Source: Erpobdella octoculata (taxonomy: Eukaryota; Annelida; Clitellata; Hirudinida; Erpobdellidae). Taken from it: a stretch of DNA of 64,000 bases. Positions within the stretch are counted from its first letter, which is position 1, and every line of letters begins with the position of its first letter. Below are positions 1 through 16,254 of this stretch, one piece after another. The stretch is from NCBI GenBank assembly GCA_963978895.1, contig OZ022238.1:36877270-36941269 (forward strand), given 5' to 3'. Made by a program: the position numbers and the translations under genes. The notes below the pieces were generated by a model. That model was not told the origin of the DNA. It searched no databases and was given only the letters and a program-made list of their open reading frames with translations.

Positions 1-430
1 TTGTGTGTAGTGTGATGTGATGTGGGGTTTTGGTTTAGTTTGGGTTGTGTTTTTGTGTGCTGTTTTTTATTGTTATGTGATGTGTTGGGAGTTAGTGTGA
101 TGTGTTGTGATTTATTTCGTTGTAATGTAATGTTTTGTGTTATGTTTTGTGTTATTACGTGCTGTGCTGAAATGTAATGAGATGTATTGAATTTGTTGTG
201 TGGTTTTTTGTTGAGATGTGTTGTGTTGTGATATGTTAAAATGTGTTGTGTTATGAAATGTTGTGATGTTTTGTGTTATCTTGTTTTTTGTTCTGATATA
301 TTGTGTTTTTTGCGTATTTATGTCATGTGATGTAATGAGTCATATGTGTTGTGTTGTTATGTGATGTGGAGTTGATGCCATGTGATTCAATGTGATGCGT
401 GGTGATGTGATGTAATATGACAAGTAGTTT
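1..430. repeat. degenerate TG/GTGATGT-rich repeat
   Basis: Dominated by GTGATGTGATGTG-like and TGTGTTGTG-like words with almost no C on the plus strand. It reads as a decayed simple repeat running in from the window edge. An open frame on the minus strand here is a by-product of the composition. Confidence 0.75.
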
Positions 431-1378
431 ATTGATGTGTTGTCGTTTTGTCGTTTTGCAAAAAGGCTTTAATAAGATTATAAAACAAATTGTATTTAAA
501 AAAAATTTTAAACTTATTTTGTTGCACAAATTGAATCAAACTGATCTAAGTAAATTAAAACATAAAATAAATAAACAGCTCTTTTAAATAAAAAAAATTA
601 AAACAAATTTGTCAAACAATGAAATATTATTCATGTCTAAAAATCTAATATAGCTTATGCTGAAAGTTAAAATATAATTAATGTTCAGAGATAGAATATA
701 ATTCATGTATAAGGATAGAATATAATTCATCTATAAGTATAGATTATAATTCATGTTGAAAATTGATATATGTAAAAATGTAAGTACATTATTTTTTTAA
801 TATGCCACAGTTTGAAATCCTTTTATGAAATATTAATTTCAACACAAACTCTTGCAGGAGCCTCGTTATAATGAGGAAGGAATTGATATGCTGGCATTTA
901 TACCAACTAACTCATTTTTACATAAAAACAATTTGTACTGCAATTATAAAAATTTGTGATGTAATTATATAAATTGTGATGTAATTATAATATTTTGTGA
1001 TGTAGTTATTAAATTACATTATGAAATAAATATTTCAATTGTTTTAAACTTGTTTTTAAAAATAATTTATAAGCTCCGGTTGAAACCCTTTAAATTAACC
1101 TAAAATTGATTAAACATAAAAACAAAAATTCAGATGTCATATTAACCGCATTTCACACCAACCAAATTCAAATAACTCAAATTGGTTTTCTCGGTTTATG
1201 TTTAATACATTCATACGTCAAAATTTAAAGAAAAAATATTGTTTCAATTGTCGAAAAGAAACAATTTAATAAAAAAAAGTTTGACTGATTGACAAGTCGG
1301 AAAAATATATTAAAACAAAAAAGTTAACATGTTTTTGAAGGGAAGTGAAAGGGGAAGAAAATTTTCAGTGGGGCTTCA
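431..1378. other. AT-rich stretch without identified features
   Basis: No convincing coding frame, RNA or element ends seen. It contains short near-repeats of the kind GATAGAATATAATTCATGTATAA (split here: GATAGAATATAA then TTCATGTATAA) around 660-750 and TGTGATGTAATTAT around 955-1005, consistent with decayed simple sequence. Confidence 0.5.
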
Positions 1379-1452
1379 AACCTCTTCCTCCTCTACCTCC
1401 CCCACCTCCCCAACCTCCCCAACCACCCCCACCTCCCCCACCTCTCTCACCC
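1379..1452. repeat. pyrimidine minisatellite (CACCTCCCC-like)
   Basis: Iterated CCTCCCCCACCTCCCCAACC words, strongly strand-asymmetric (C plus T on the plus strand). A polypurine/polypyrimidine tract of this kind could form triplex or G-rich structures on the opposite strand; that is inference. Confidence 0.7.
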
Positions 1453-2378
1453 TCGTCTCGCTAAACGTTTAATAAATATAACAACATCTTCCATTCTCCG
1501 CATACTTCCTTTTCTTATATTAAGAACTAAATTTTAAACTGTTTTTTTAGCGAAACAGCTTGAAATAGAATCTGCAACAACAATCGTAACAATAATAATA
1601 ATAATAGTTAATAATAATAATATATTATTGTTATTAATCTCAGACATTGTGATATTTAAACGGATGATTTGTTTTAGTTTAAGAGCAGTGTGCAAAAAAA
1701 AAAAAAGAAAAAAATCGCATCTCCACTGCACAGTTGAGCAATTTATTTATTTGTTTTAAAAAACAAATTTTATTAATGTATCTATTATTAAATTTCAGCA
1801 ATCATGGAATGGAAAAGTTTAGCTAAAAAGTCTGTTTAATGGGTTCTATGAAATATAAAATATATTTGAACGCTTATGACGCACACACATTCACACATAC
1901 CTATCCACTACCACCCACACATACACATATTCACTCACACACATTTACAATTTACATATGCACTCACACATACACATTCAAACACGTGCAAAATAATGAA
2001 ACATCAGTGACGTCCACATACAAACAATCAGCTGTGACAACATTTTCACAACTTCCTACGACTGCAACAACGTTAAATTTAATAAAGGATTTTGTTGTTG
2101 TTATGGGAACGGATTAGAAATTTTGAAAGCCTGATCATGACAGAACAAAACTATTCACGAAATCTATAATAAAAAATAAATTAAAATAAATTAGATTTTA
2201 AGCAAATTAAAAACCGAAATATTAAATAAAAAATAATTTATAAACAAACATTTTGTTTTTAGCAAATTTGAATGTAAAAAAATCGGGTTTGATTAAAATA
2301 TTCATCAGAACTTTTTTCTGTTGCGTTTTGGAAGAAGATGAATGAAGGAATTCTTTCTTACCACTGAGCAAGAAAAAT
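1453..2378. other. non-coding, CA-rich patch, no gene seen
   Basis: Includes a degenerate CACACATAC-rich patch (about 1880-2000) and an AATAAT patch (about 1590-1630). Short open frames here follow the repeat composition and lack recognisable protein features. Confidence 0.5.
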
Positions 2379-2556
2379 GTGACTTGCAAGAAAGATGTGA
2401 CTTGCATAAGAGATGTGACTTGCATGAGAAATGTGACTTGCATGAGAGATGTGACTTGCATAAGAGATGTGACTTGCATGAGATATATGACTTGCATAAG
2501 AGATGTGACTTGCATGAGAAATGTGACTTCGATGAAAGATGTGACTTGCATTAGTT
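2379..2556. repeat. 18-bp minisatellite, about 10 units
   Basis: Tandem 18-bp unit with core GATGTGACTTGCAT followed by variable AAGA/GAGA. Because 18 is divisible by 3 and the unit has no stop, frames stay open on both strands; the plus-strand frame encodes a hexapeptide repeat around CDLHER/CDLHKR. It lies directly next to a copy of interspersed repeat C. I see no evidence of a gene around it, so I call it a minisatellite. Confidence 0.85.
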
Positions 2557-2565
2557 GCATATCTT

Positions 2566-2725
2566 TCTTAACTCCACCTCGCTAATTCCGAGGCAGTCCC
2601 AAGCCTGGAGAAAGGAGGAAGGAAAAGTTAAAAAGATCAAATTCTGATCCACGACAGGTGCTTCCTACATACAGCTATTTCAGTCTTAAAACACTTGGTG
2701 CATAGGACTATAAACTATTAAAAAA
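2566..2725 (-). repeat. interspersed repeat C, copy 1
   Basis: About 155 bp matching, in reverse orientation, the two adjacent copies at 55575-55742 and 55757-55925. Shared words include CCCAAGCCTGG, TTTCAGTCTTAAA and GACTATAAACTATT. The size and lack of coding capacity suggest a SINE or short MITE; I see neither a clear tRNA-type promoter nor target duplications. Confidence 0.7.
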
Positions 2726-4794
2726 ACATATCTTTCTTTGCTATTATTCATAACTAATCACAAACAAAGAAAGAAAATTTTCGTTCACTTTTGATAAACT
2801 TTTGCCATTTAGCCGACGTTTTTTTTCTAATTTAAAATTGAAAGCAAACTTTTTTTAGTTAAATTGAAAATTAATCGTGAAAGACATTGTGCTGAATTTC
2901 TTATCAATATTTCTTAGCGACGGGGTCTACGAGATTTAATTTTCTAATTTGCACATCACGTGACCAAGTTGAAATTCAACTCAAGCATTCTGCGTTAGAG
3001 ATAAGAAATGCCGGGAAGTTTTAAGCGTGTTTCTATGTGTTTGTGTTCGTGTGTGTGTGTGTGTGTTTGTGTGTCTGTATCTGTGCGTTTGTAAATCTGT
3101 TTGTGTTTGCATGGGTTTGAGAAAAAATAGAAAGATGGAAGAAAAGAGAAAGAAAAAAAGAGAAAGAGAAAAAAGAACAAGAACAAGAAAAATGAAAGAA
3201 AAAAAACGAGCAATGAATGAATGAATGAATGGACTTCGTTAAAGTTTGGTTGATGTTTTTCAGATTTCTTTCTGAAATATTTAAAAAAAATTTCTCTTAA
3301 TATCCATCTCGACCAGAGAAACAAATTTCTTCTTTCGCATCGAATAACTTCAAAACGTTTTGTTAATTTAAATCTAAACAAAAATAAATTTAAAAAAACA
3401 GACGAAAATAACAAAAGTTATAACTCAAAATGAAAAAAAAACAAAAAAGTAAAATTGAAAAAAAATTAGAAATAAATAAGAGATGATGAAAACTATGAAG
3501 AAGTAGAATTAAAATACTGCCTGAAAAGTCTGATCACGCCTGGAGATGAGCTCCCTGGTATTATGTCGCCTGTGTTAAAACGTGCCTCAATTTGCCGAAT
3601 TGATTTTCTAGTCTCTAAAACGTGCGTGTCTTTGTATGTGTGTGTGAAAAAAAAACAAATAGAAAGAAAGACAAAAAGAGAGAACGAGAAAGGAAGAGAA
3701 AGAGAGAGAGAGGAAAAGAAATATAAAAAAAGAAAAGAGAGAAAAGAAGAAAAAAAGAGAGGGACAAAAGAGAGAGTGAAGAAATTAAAGAAAGTTTAAG
3801 AAAAGGTAAGAGATAAGGAAAGAAAGAGAGAGAGAGGGCAAAGTAGAGGGCCAGATAGGACAAGTGAGGAAGAAAAGAAGGAAGGTTACAAAGTGAAGTG
3901 TACGTTAAGGTCAGACAATGCAAACATCTTTTGTTTTGTAGAAAAACATTTTTCAAGGCGGATTTGACCCCATGACCTCTGAGCACGACGAAGAAATTTT
4001 GTTTCATAAATTATTTTTATGATTTTATTTTTATGATTTTATTCTTATTCTCTCACGACATATTTTTCCATGTCGCTTCGTAGGAATCAACTGCAATTTT
4101 CTGCTTGTTCTTAGCTTTATTTCTGCAGGCTCTTTTGAATGAATTTGTAGAAAGAAATTGTAGCTTTAACTATTATTAATAATTTTGTTTTTGCGTTGTT
4201 TACATATGCAGCTAATACAAATAAAAAGCTAAAATGCATAAGTGCATATGCAACAAATAACTAATATGCTTGCAGCTTAAAGTTTCTCAGATTTCTTGTC
4301 TTCATCTTCTTGTCAAATGTGACATTTTGAAGCCGAAAAGTGTTGTTGAAGTTTCTTTCATCCCCACAAACATGTCACATTCATTCTAACGATTTATTTT
4401 ATTTTTTTCATTTTATTTTTATTTCAAAAAACTCAAATTTGCAAAACAGAAAAAATTATCAAAATACATAATTTCCGATTTATGTATGTATGTATGTTAT
4501 AACTGCGGGTAACGCTGCAACCACAAAAAGATATTTATTAATATAAAAATTTTTGTCATTTTTGACGGGCTTTTCTAGTAATATTCAGTAATATTGAGTA
4601 AAATTCAAAAAACACAAAAATGACATCAAAATCTAAAACCTATTATTTATGATAAATAGACTGCCAAATAAACAACATAATTTTAATTTACACTCATTTA
4701 TCACATTTATTAATAAGCTTTTTTAAATCTGAAAAAACTACGTTTCTCCCAGTAATATTATATTTATATTGGAATTTTCCTTTATTACATCCTA

Positions 4795-4797
<3 letters not shown>
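2726..4797. other. low-complexity region, GT and purine tracts
   Basis: Contains two similar modules in which a TGTGTGTG run leads into a GAAAGAGAAAG purine tract (about 3035-3215 and 3628-3860). Open frames through these are compositional. The remainder is AT-rich with a few TATGTATG repeats near 4482. No gene seen. Confidence 0.6.

Positions 4798-4881
<84 letters not shown>
4798..4881. repeat. (TA)n microsatellite
   Basis: Uninterrupted TA dinucleotides except for one AAT interruption near 4848. Confidence 0.95.
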
Positions 4882-4884
<3 letters not shown>

Positions 4885-5120
4885 ACCCATGTCTGTGTAA
4901 GACGTTTTTGTGTGACAATCTGCTATCTAAGGCAAATAGATTTATATATAATAAATAATTATATAAAAAGATTTTTTTATATTTTATATAATTGAATAAA
5001 TTAAAAATATTTACCTTACTTTAATTAATTCAAATTATGAAAATTAATAATATTTTTTTCTTTTCTTTTCATTTGTTTTGGAATGCATACAAACGATAGA
5101 ACAATTTTTTTATTGTAATG

Positions 5121-5920
<800 letters not shown>

Positions 5921-5939
5921 GAAATTAGAAAGTTTGAAC

Positions 5940-7602
<1,663 letters not shown>

Positions 7603-8093
7603 ACTAGCGGGGTACTCGGCGTTGCCCGGGATTTTTAGAGGTTTTTCTAATGTTTGTCTCTCTCGCTCCCGTTTCCTGCCCCACTTGCTCTCCCGCTCTA
7701 GGTCGTTTTCCCGTTCCCGTCCGCTTTCCCACTCCCGGTTGCTTTCCTGATCCCGGACGCTTTCCCGCTCCCGGCCATTTTTTTCGCTTTCGTTCGCTTT
7801 CCCGCTTCCGGTCGCTTTCCCGATCCCGGACGCTTTCCCGCTCTTGGTCGCTTTACCTTTCCCGCTCGTTTTTTTCGCTCTCAGTTTCTTTTTTGTTCTC
7901 TCTTGCTGTCCCGTTCCCACTCATTTTCTAATTCCCGTTTCCGCTCGCTCTCCCGCTCCCGCTTCGCTCATTTTGTGTCAAATTTCAATTTTTTTCACTA
8001 TAATTGTCTCCCATTGCCTTTCAAGCTTGTGTAAAAATTGCATTACGATCGGATGAATGGTGTAGTAATGCATAAAGGACTTACATACATAAT
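7603..8093 (+). repeat. interspersed repeat A, copy 1 (full)
   Basis: Head ACTAGCGGGGTACTCGGCGT, then a body of iterated CGCTTTCCCGCTCCCGG (about 17-18 bp, variable), then a conserved tail with CAAGCTTGTG, CATTACGATCGGATGAATGG and GCATAAAGGAC followed by TACATACATAA. The same head and tail recur at 39039-39341 and 44408-44710, with partial copies at 8115, 8586, 8927 and 25905. The conserved ends around a variable CT-rich middle resemble the 3' end of a non-LTR element or a SINE-like derivative; the class is inferred only. Confidence 0.75.
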
Positions 8094-8114
8094 CTTATTT
8101 ATATATATATATAT

Positions 8115-8315
8115 ACTAGCGGGGTTACCCGGCGTTGCTCGGGGGTTTTTAGAGTTTTTTATCGTTTTTCTCTAGCTCCCGTTTAATTCCACGTTTTCTC
8201 TCCCGCTCCCGGTCGCTTTCCCGTTCCCGCTTGCTCTCCCACTCCCGGTCGCTTTCCCGCTCCCGGTCACTTTCCCGATTCCGGTCGCTTTCCCGATTCC
8301 AGTCGCTTTCCCGCC
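8115..8315 (+). repeat. interspersed repeat A, copy 2 (3'-truncated)
   Basis: Starts ACTAGCGGGGTTACCCGGCG straight after a TA tract, continues through the CGCTTTCCCG body, and loses the conserved tail. Confidence 0.75.
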
Positions 8316-8384
8316 CCATCTATCTTTTAATAATTTGTAATAACGTGCAATCGATCACATTATGCAAGACAGGGAAGCAAGTCA

Positions 8385-8585
8385 TGGACTTCTTAATATT
8401 AAGAAGTCAAGGATGTCTTGATATAACAACTGGATCCACAACCTACTCTAGTAGGCCTAGACAGTTCAGCCAATTACGTCATAGTTACATCAAAATTTGT
8501 AGAAATATGATATAACTACTATGCTTTTGTAGTTTGTTACATCAATTTATTATTTGTTATATCAAGATATCCTTGAAGAAGTCCA
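8385..8585. mobile_element. ~200-bp MITE-like element with ~30-bp inverted ends
   Basis: The ends are inverted copies of TGGACTTCTT...CAAGGATATCTTGATATAAC. The left end carries a 13-bp insertion (AATATTAAGAAGT) after TGGACTTCTT, which itself repeats part of the end. There is no coding capacity. It sits between a plus-strand and a minus-strand fragment of repeat A. Confidence 0.65.
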
Positions 8586-9060
<475 letters not shown>

Positions 9061-9350
9061 TTCCTAACTTATTTTAGCCCATAAAACGTAAAATAGATTT
9101 GCTAAAAGCTGCTTGAAGCCTCCAAACGTTGTTACGTAAACAAAATTTGAATTTAATTACGCAATTACCTTCGATGGTCGTACATAGGAACTTTTGGCCT
9201 GGAAAGTTAAGAAGGTTTGGACTCCTTCTCCGATCCCCCGGCTCAAGGGGCCAAAAAACCATCCGGCCCAAAAGGGCCTATACATGATCATTGCATAAGT
9301 TTTCAAAGCACTGTTTACAATTGCGTAACAGGCATTACTTGCTAATGGAC
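9061..9350. other. unassigned repeat-like DNA
   Basis: GC-richer patch with the short inverted words GGCCAAAAAACC and GGCCCAAAAGGGCC (about 9248-9277). No coding signal; probably mobile-element debris. Confidence 0.4.
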
Positions 9351-10117
9351 TTCTAAATTAAAAAACAAAACAGAAAATTCATTCTGTAATGCAAAGATTT
9401 ACGATAAATATTGGATTATTTTATTTAATGCACTTTTTATCGTTTTATTATTTATAAACCCCCTTCCCCGAAACTAAAGCTACATTGACAAGTTTTTAAC
9501 AATGGTGACCAGGCATACGAATGGCATCCTTCTGTCTCTAGAGGCAATGGAGTTTGCACCTGTATCTACCCTGTGACACTGCAACGTTGACTGTGGCTGA
9601 ATAACCCGATACGGGAGCCGCAGCTTCTTCCACATTTTCCGCAGGGGTACTCAACGGCAGGGACTACAAATAATTAAACCCTCCTCTCTTCACGCCGGAT
9701 CCCATGTCGAACACCTTTCTCCTCATCGGCCTGTTTAACGCCGGTTTTAACAGCTGCACGCCAGCCAGAGCGGTCAGATCAATCTACCAGTAATCTGATC
9801 TGAAACTATCAATAACATCCATTACAGTTCCAATCACCGTAACAAAGCAAGCTTTTACTATACGTTGGAAAAAAACATTAGCAGGCTATATAAAACTATT
9901 CCAGCCAATGTCAAGTACACATCGTGGAAATCCAAAATGAGGTAATAAAAATAATAAGCGAAATTAGTGTTACTAATGCATCTTGGTTTTACATATAATG
10001 TTTACATTGTCTTTTCAACTAACGATAAAATTTAAGTGTTTTTATTAATCATTTTCATTTCGCCCTCCTTTAACAGTAGCTCGCCCCCACACAGAGCATG
10101 ACGTCTAGTTGCGGATT
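9351..10117 (+). repeat. interspersed repeat B, 5'-truncated copy split by an insertion
   Basis: 9351-9459 and about 9890-10117 match consecutive parts of the longer copy at 28082-29350 (shared AAACAAAACAGAAAATT, TCTGTAATGCAAAGATTTAC, GGTTTTACATATAAT, and the terminus AGAGCATGACGTCTAGTTGC). The ~430 bp between is absent from the other copy and holds a LINE fragment. Confidence 0.75.
9500..9800 (-). mobile_element. LINE C-terminal fragment
   Basis: The minus strand translates to a degraded tail typical of some LINE polyproteins: DRSGWRAAVKTGV, a charged stretch, then a cysteine/histidine finger reading CGKCGRSCGSRIGLFSHSQR. The DRxxWR motif followed by C-x2-C-x(12)-H spacing is characteristic of the region downstream of the reverse transcriptase. 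Frame breaks separate the two parts. No palm domain is present, so it is dead. Assignment rests on motif recognition. Confidence 0.6.
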
Positions 10118-10284
10118 TGATCTGTATATTGATCATTATATCTCTAATTAATAGATTCATTCATCCATCCTCCAGACACCAATCCATCTATTTTTTAATG
10201 CAAATAAAATTAGTTCCCCATGCAAAACAGTCTACTTATTGTTATTATCAAGTCTGACCTGAAAGTCATTTGAGGACCACAAGC

Positions 10285-10371
10285 GGGTGAAAAGCTGAGT
10301 TGGCATTGAAAGTAAATTCCTTGAACACGGAATAAGGAATTTACTTTCAAAGTCAACTCAGCTTTTCACCC
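10285..10371. other. long hairpin: 38-bp arms, 11-bp loop
   Basis: Arms 10285-10322 and 10334-10371 are reverse complements with two mismatches, separated by an 11-bp loop. The arm begins GGGTGAAAAGCTGAGTTG. No coding capacity. It could be an inverted-repeat remnant or an expressed fold-back RNA; the sequence does not tell which. Confidence 0.85.
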
Positions 10372-10746
10372 ACAGTCAACTAGCAGCCGAAGAAAGCTGT
10401 GGCCGAAAGCTTTGCTATTTCCATTTTAAATTAAAATTTGAATAGCAAAACTTTTAAATGATTTCTAACCAAATAATAATAAATTTTGCATTTATGATAA
10501 TTTCAGTTAATTATTAATAGTTAATACATTCAGAAAATTGCAAAGGATGGGCTCGAAACCCAGTTTTTCTTCCGTAATAAAAAATTATTTTACAATTACT
10601 TGTTTAGTGTTTATAACATTTACAATTACGGCTAATAAGTGCTCTATATAAGTAAAATAAAACATATTAAAACATAAAATAATTTAATAATCAGATTTAA
10701 TCCTTAAAATCCGTGAATTGAAAAATCATTACAACACAGGAAAATG

Positions 10747-11481
10747 AAGGCGCGGCGCTGGGCAGGGGGGTCCAGGGGTCCGGACCCCCCAGCTCCGACA
10801 GGTGCCACCCGTGGGATTTTTGCAAATTCAAAGACTTTTTTTACTAGGGGGGTACTTGAATCTCATTGGGTTAATGACTGTATGTTTAACTGGTTTGAAA
10901 CTGAGTTCGACTATCTTAAGTTTTCTTTCATTACTAAATTATTAAAGATTATTAGACTGCAGACTAAAAAATAGTCGAAAAAATTTTTTTTTCTTTTTTC
11001 CAAACTATGTTTTTGCTGCATGGAGTTTAACTATATTATAGTAGTTCTTCTAAAACATTCTGTATAATTTGATGATGATTCAATGATTTTTGATGATAGT
11101 TCACTGTTTTTTTGTTTACAGTTAAGTACTTTATGGTATAATTGAATAATAATTTTATTAGCTTCGTTCGTTTTCTGAACTCTTAATTCGTGTTAGTTGA
11201 ATAAATTTTAATTTTTGAAAAAACTAGTAATAACAACAACTTAATTTTTTTCATTTATACTTGAACTTTGCTTTGCCAATAACAAACCTAGACAAACTAG
11301 AAAAGTAGAACTAAATTGGGATCTGCTAGTGTAAATACTTCAGTATTTATTTCTTAAATAGTTCTATTTCAGGTTTTAACAAAATTGGCAAAGGACTATG
11401 AACTATATATATATATATATACTTCAACTTGTCCTTGGACATTTTGGACCCCCCCAGAACAAAATTCCTGGCACGCCCCTG
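10747..11481. mobile_element. hAT-like non-autonomous element with perfect 8-bp TSD
   Basis: The element is flanked by the direct 8-bp repeat GGAAAATG (10739-10746 and 11482-11489). The right end reads GGCACGCCCCTG, whose reverse complement CAGGGGCGTGCC is a typical hAT-like terminus. The left end is a diverged GGCGCGGCGCTGG followed by GGGGGGTCCAGGGGTCCGG, matching the GGACCCCCCC near the right end. There is no transposase frame. A short frame at 10744-10974 crosses the left end and is not a gene. Confidence 0.7.
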
Positions 11482-11489
11482 GGAAAATG

Positions 11490-12003
11490 TATTATAGTTA
11501 TATTAGTTATTAGTTTTTTTATTAGTATTGCGCCATGCAACAAGAAACGATTTAAAACAATTTTCTAGCAGGATATAAATTTATTTTGTCCAAACCATTA
11601 CTTAAAAATATCACACTAAGAAATTATTTATTATGAGGCACTAATTGAAGTTAAAGCAGCTCATTCAGGTTTCATGCGAGAACAATTCTTTTTGGCATTG
11701 GTATGTTTCATGTAGGTTTATTACATGGAAACAAAATTATTTATTACACGTCAAGAAACAGATACTATTTTAATGATTTTATGAATAATAAGCACTAAGA
11801 AAAAGTTTGTGTCGCAGTAATCTTAAGTACAATGCTATTGTTATAATAACAGAGCTATTATAGGCCCATATTAAAGGTCGCTTAGTCGGCCGTGGTTATT
11901 TATTACTACCATCCATCTATCCATCCTGTGCAACCGTCCGTCCATATCCATACATCCATCCGCCAATCCATGCAACCATATGCTAAGCAATCCATTCACC
12001 TAC
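11490..12003. other. no feature identified
   Basis: AT-rich, with neither a coding frame nor a repeat end seen. Confidence 0.5.
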
Positions 12004-12113
12004 CTACATACATACATACATACATACATACATACATACATACATACATACATACATACATACATACATACATACATACATACATACATACATACATACA
12101 TACATACATACGT
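12004..12113. repeat. (TACA)n microsatellite
   Basis: Pure TACA tetranucleotide for about 110 bp, flanked by degenerate CATCCATC and CACA words. Confidence 0.95.
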
Positions 12114-12610
12114 ATACACACATAAGAAATTGTGCTACATTTTAATGTTCTTTTGCTGGATCATATAAAGAAGGTTTGATATTTTTTATGGGGTTTGGAT
12201 TTCTTTAAGTTTTCCCCACATCAATTATAATTATAAACAACTCTAGTTAAAAGTTGTATTTCTTGTTATATAATCTATTTTATGCTACACGATATAAATA
12301 TTCACATAAAAAGTAACTATTAGTTTATTAATGTATCACACTATAATTTGAATTGAAAACAAACAAGCAATAATATAGAAACGCGCTGAAAACTTCGATC
12401 AGTTCATTCATTAATTTAAAATATAGGCTTGAGATATATTATAAAACAAAACAGCTCCAACAAAAACCTATCTTATACATGAAGTAAATGCGAGATTAAT
12501 CCACGTATAAATAAACATAACTGCTTCATCGTTCATACGTCTCTATATTCATCTATTTACTACATATCTGTACATTCGTTCACTCAACCCTCTATCTATC
12601 TATCCATTCT
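12114..12610. other. no feature identified
   Basis: AT-rich spacer between two tetranucleotide repeats; no coding or element signal. Confidence 0.5.
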
Positions 12611-12835
12611 TTTATGCATCAATCCATCCACCCATCCATCCATCTATCCATCCATCCATCCATCCATCCATCCATCCATCCATCCATCCATCCATCCATC
12701 CATCCATCCATCCATCCATCCATCCATCCGTCCGTCCATCCATCCATCCATCCATCCGTCCGTCCGTTAGTCCTTTCTTCCGTCCATCCGTTCATCCATC
12801 CATTCATTCATCCATTTGCCCATCTATTTATTGGT
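12611..12835. repeat. (CATC)n microsatellite with CGTC variants
   Basis: CATC repeat for about 200 bp with CCGTCCGTCC interruptions towards the right. Open frames on both strands (His-Pro-Ser-Ile type and Trp-Met-Asp-Gly type) are repeat artefacts. Confidence 0.95.
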
Positions 12836-14219
<1,384 letters not shown>

Positions 14220-16254
14220 AGGGCCGTATTTTAGAGTTCAAACTCCCCCCCCCCCCCCAAATTATGGGAAAAAATAAAAAGTAGGTTAAATGTGGAATTC
14301 AATTCAAAACCATTCACAACCGCTTTGGTCTACATTTACACAAAACTAAAGTCAACAACTAACTTTTTTTATTAACCACAAGTAAACAGTTTTAATTCTC
14401 TCCAATTCTAATAGACCTACCAATTTACCAATAATAAAAAATTGTTTTAATAACTTTGTTGAACTGGAGCTTCTGTAAAATTTCTCCTGCAAAAGAACGA
14501 TCTAGAACCGAGTCTTTATTAGTTTATTAGTTCCAATCATTTTTGTATGAGTTTTTTTGATTAAGGAAATTTATATAAATCTTTTATACTATTTTCTTCC
14601 TGTCGGTGGACCACGCCTACGTTGATATTTCAATAAATTTGCGGTGAAAATCTTCCTGCTTATTTTCACTCGATACCTTCGGTGTTTCTCAAACGAGTTT
14701 CTCCGCAGCCATTCTTAAATTGATTTTCATTAAATAATTCTAATTGTTCCAAAATGAAAAAAATTGTAAAGAATCTAAATCAAGGAATCTGATTAAAAAT
14801 TCAAGAGGTAACATGATCGGACAGTTAGACGCAGGTCGGACGGCGACCGACAGGATCCTAAACTTCTGAGAATCTGGTTTGTCGGAATAGGAGACGGAAA
14901 TCTGCGACCATGAGTCATAAAACATTTTTTACAGCTAAAATACAAATGTTTAATTGAAAGAGAAATAAATTGCATTACATCAAGACATTTTGTAATAAAA
15001 TAACTGCACACCTTAGAAACAAAAAAGTAAAACGCCGTTTTGGCGCTATCAGTTATTCCCGCTGTAATTTTGAGCATAACTAGATTAATCAGTTGGAACG
15101 TTGTTAAAATATAATTAGAATGGAATTTCTTTAAAAATGATAACATTTTTAAAACTTCCCGTCATCCAATCAACTTGGAATTTTTAATCATAGATTTGCT
15201 CCTCATGACAATGCATTCCATTAAACTTTTGAATTTTTCTATAACAATAAATTTTAGTTTTTATATTTTGAATCTTAAATTTTGTTCAACAAATTAAAAA
15301 TATAAGGGTATATAGCTTAATAGATTGTTTCTTAAATGAATTTGTCTTAAAAGTCTCACTAACCAATACTTGCCGAACTCAGGAAGAATATAAGCAAAAA
15401 CATATATATAAAAACGGCAAACCTGATGGGACTTTTTTCCGAACTGTCATCATCATATGTCTTCCGAGAATTGCGTTTCTTTCTGCATTTTATTTGAAGC
15501 ATCGCTCCTGAAGAAGAAAGTCATCGGAGATGTTAAGTATTTAGTCAGTCAGTCAAAAATGGGACTATAATTATTTTTTATGTCAATGCTAAAGTTAAAC
15601 AACGTTTTTTTGCAGTAGCTGAAAATGACGCAATTACTTTAATTTCATGTTTTCAATTCTGGGCTGAAAAGATAAGAAAATTTTGAAATTCCCACATACT
15701 CTTGGATCCACCAGCCACCACTGACATTTAGTTAAATAATAATATTTTGCAAATTACCAAAAAACGTTTTGTCGAAAAAAGTATGATAAATCTTTCTCTA
15801 CCACTTTACCACACCCAAATCACATGAGTACTGTGAAGTTTGTAAAGAGATATTGAACTAATATTTAATTTCGTGGCAGAGCAGGGCCATTGTTAACTGC
15901 ACGATAGCAAATTTAGGAAAGTTCTACACAGAAAGGGAAAACGGGATAATTTATACTGAATTACTATGAGGTGTCGAAAAACCAGCCCCATCAATCATAA
16001 AACTAAGGGAAAATATAGCGCTTGCTGGGGTAACTTCATGTTTTGCTGCAACGTTAACAGAGAAGCACATTCAATGTTGCAAACACCTGCTGACTTAATC
16101 AAGGATATCCATGACTTTTTATATTACAAAATGTTTGGTTGCAGCATCAAAAAAGAAAGTAGAAAACATAAGCAAGAAAACCGTAAAAAACTTCGTTTTT
16201 TAAAAATACTTCATAATTTTGTCATTTGTTTCTCTACAAAAAATTTGTAATTTT
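14220..16254. other. 2 kb without supported genes
   Basis: Short frames at 14793-15146 (minus) and 15966-16250 (plus) have neither recognisable domains nor splice partners. A CAGTCAGTCAGTC word near 15544 echoes the terminus of the repeat at 5940-7040. Confidence 0.5.

Noticed and set aside
3615..4007. 130-codon minus-strand frame rich in Phe, Leu and Ser
   Set aside because: Antisense of a purine tract; no domain, and composition explains the lack of stops.
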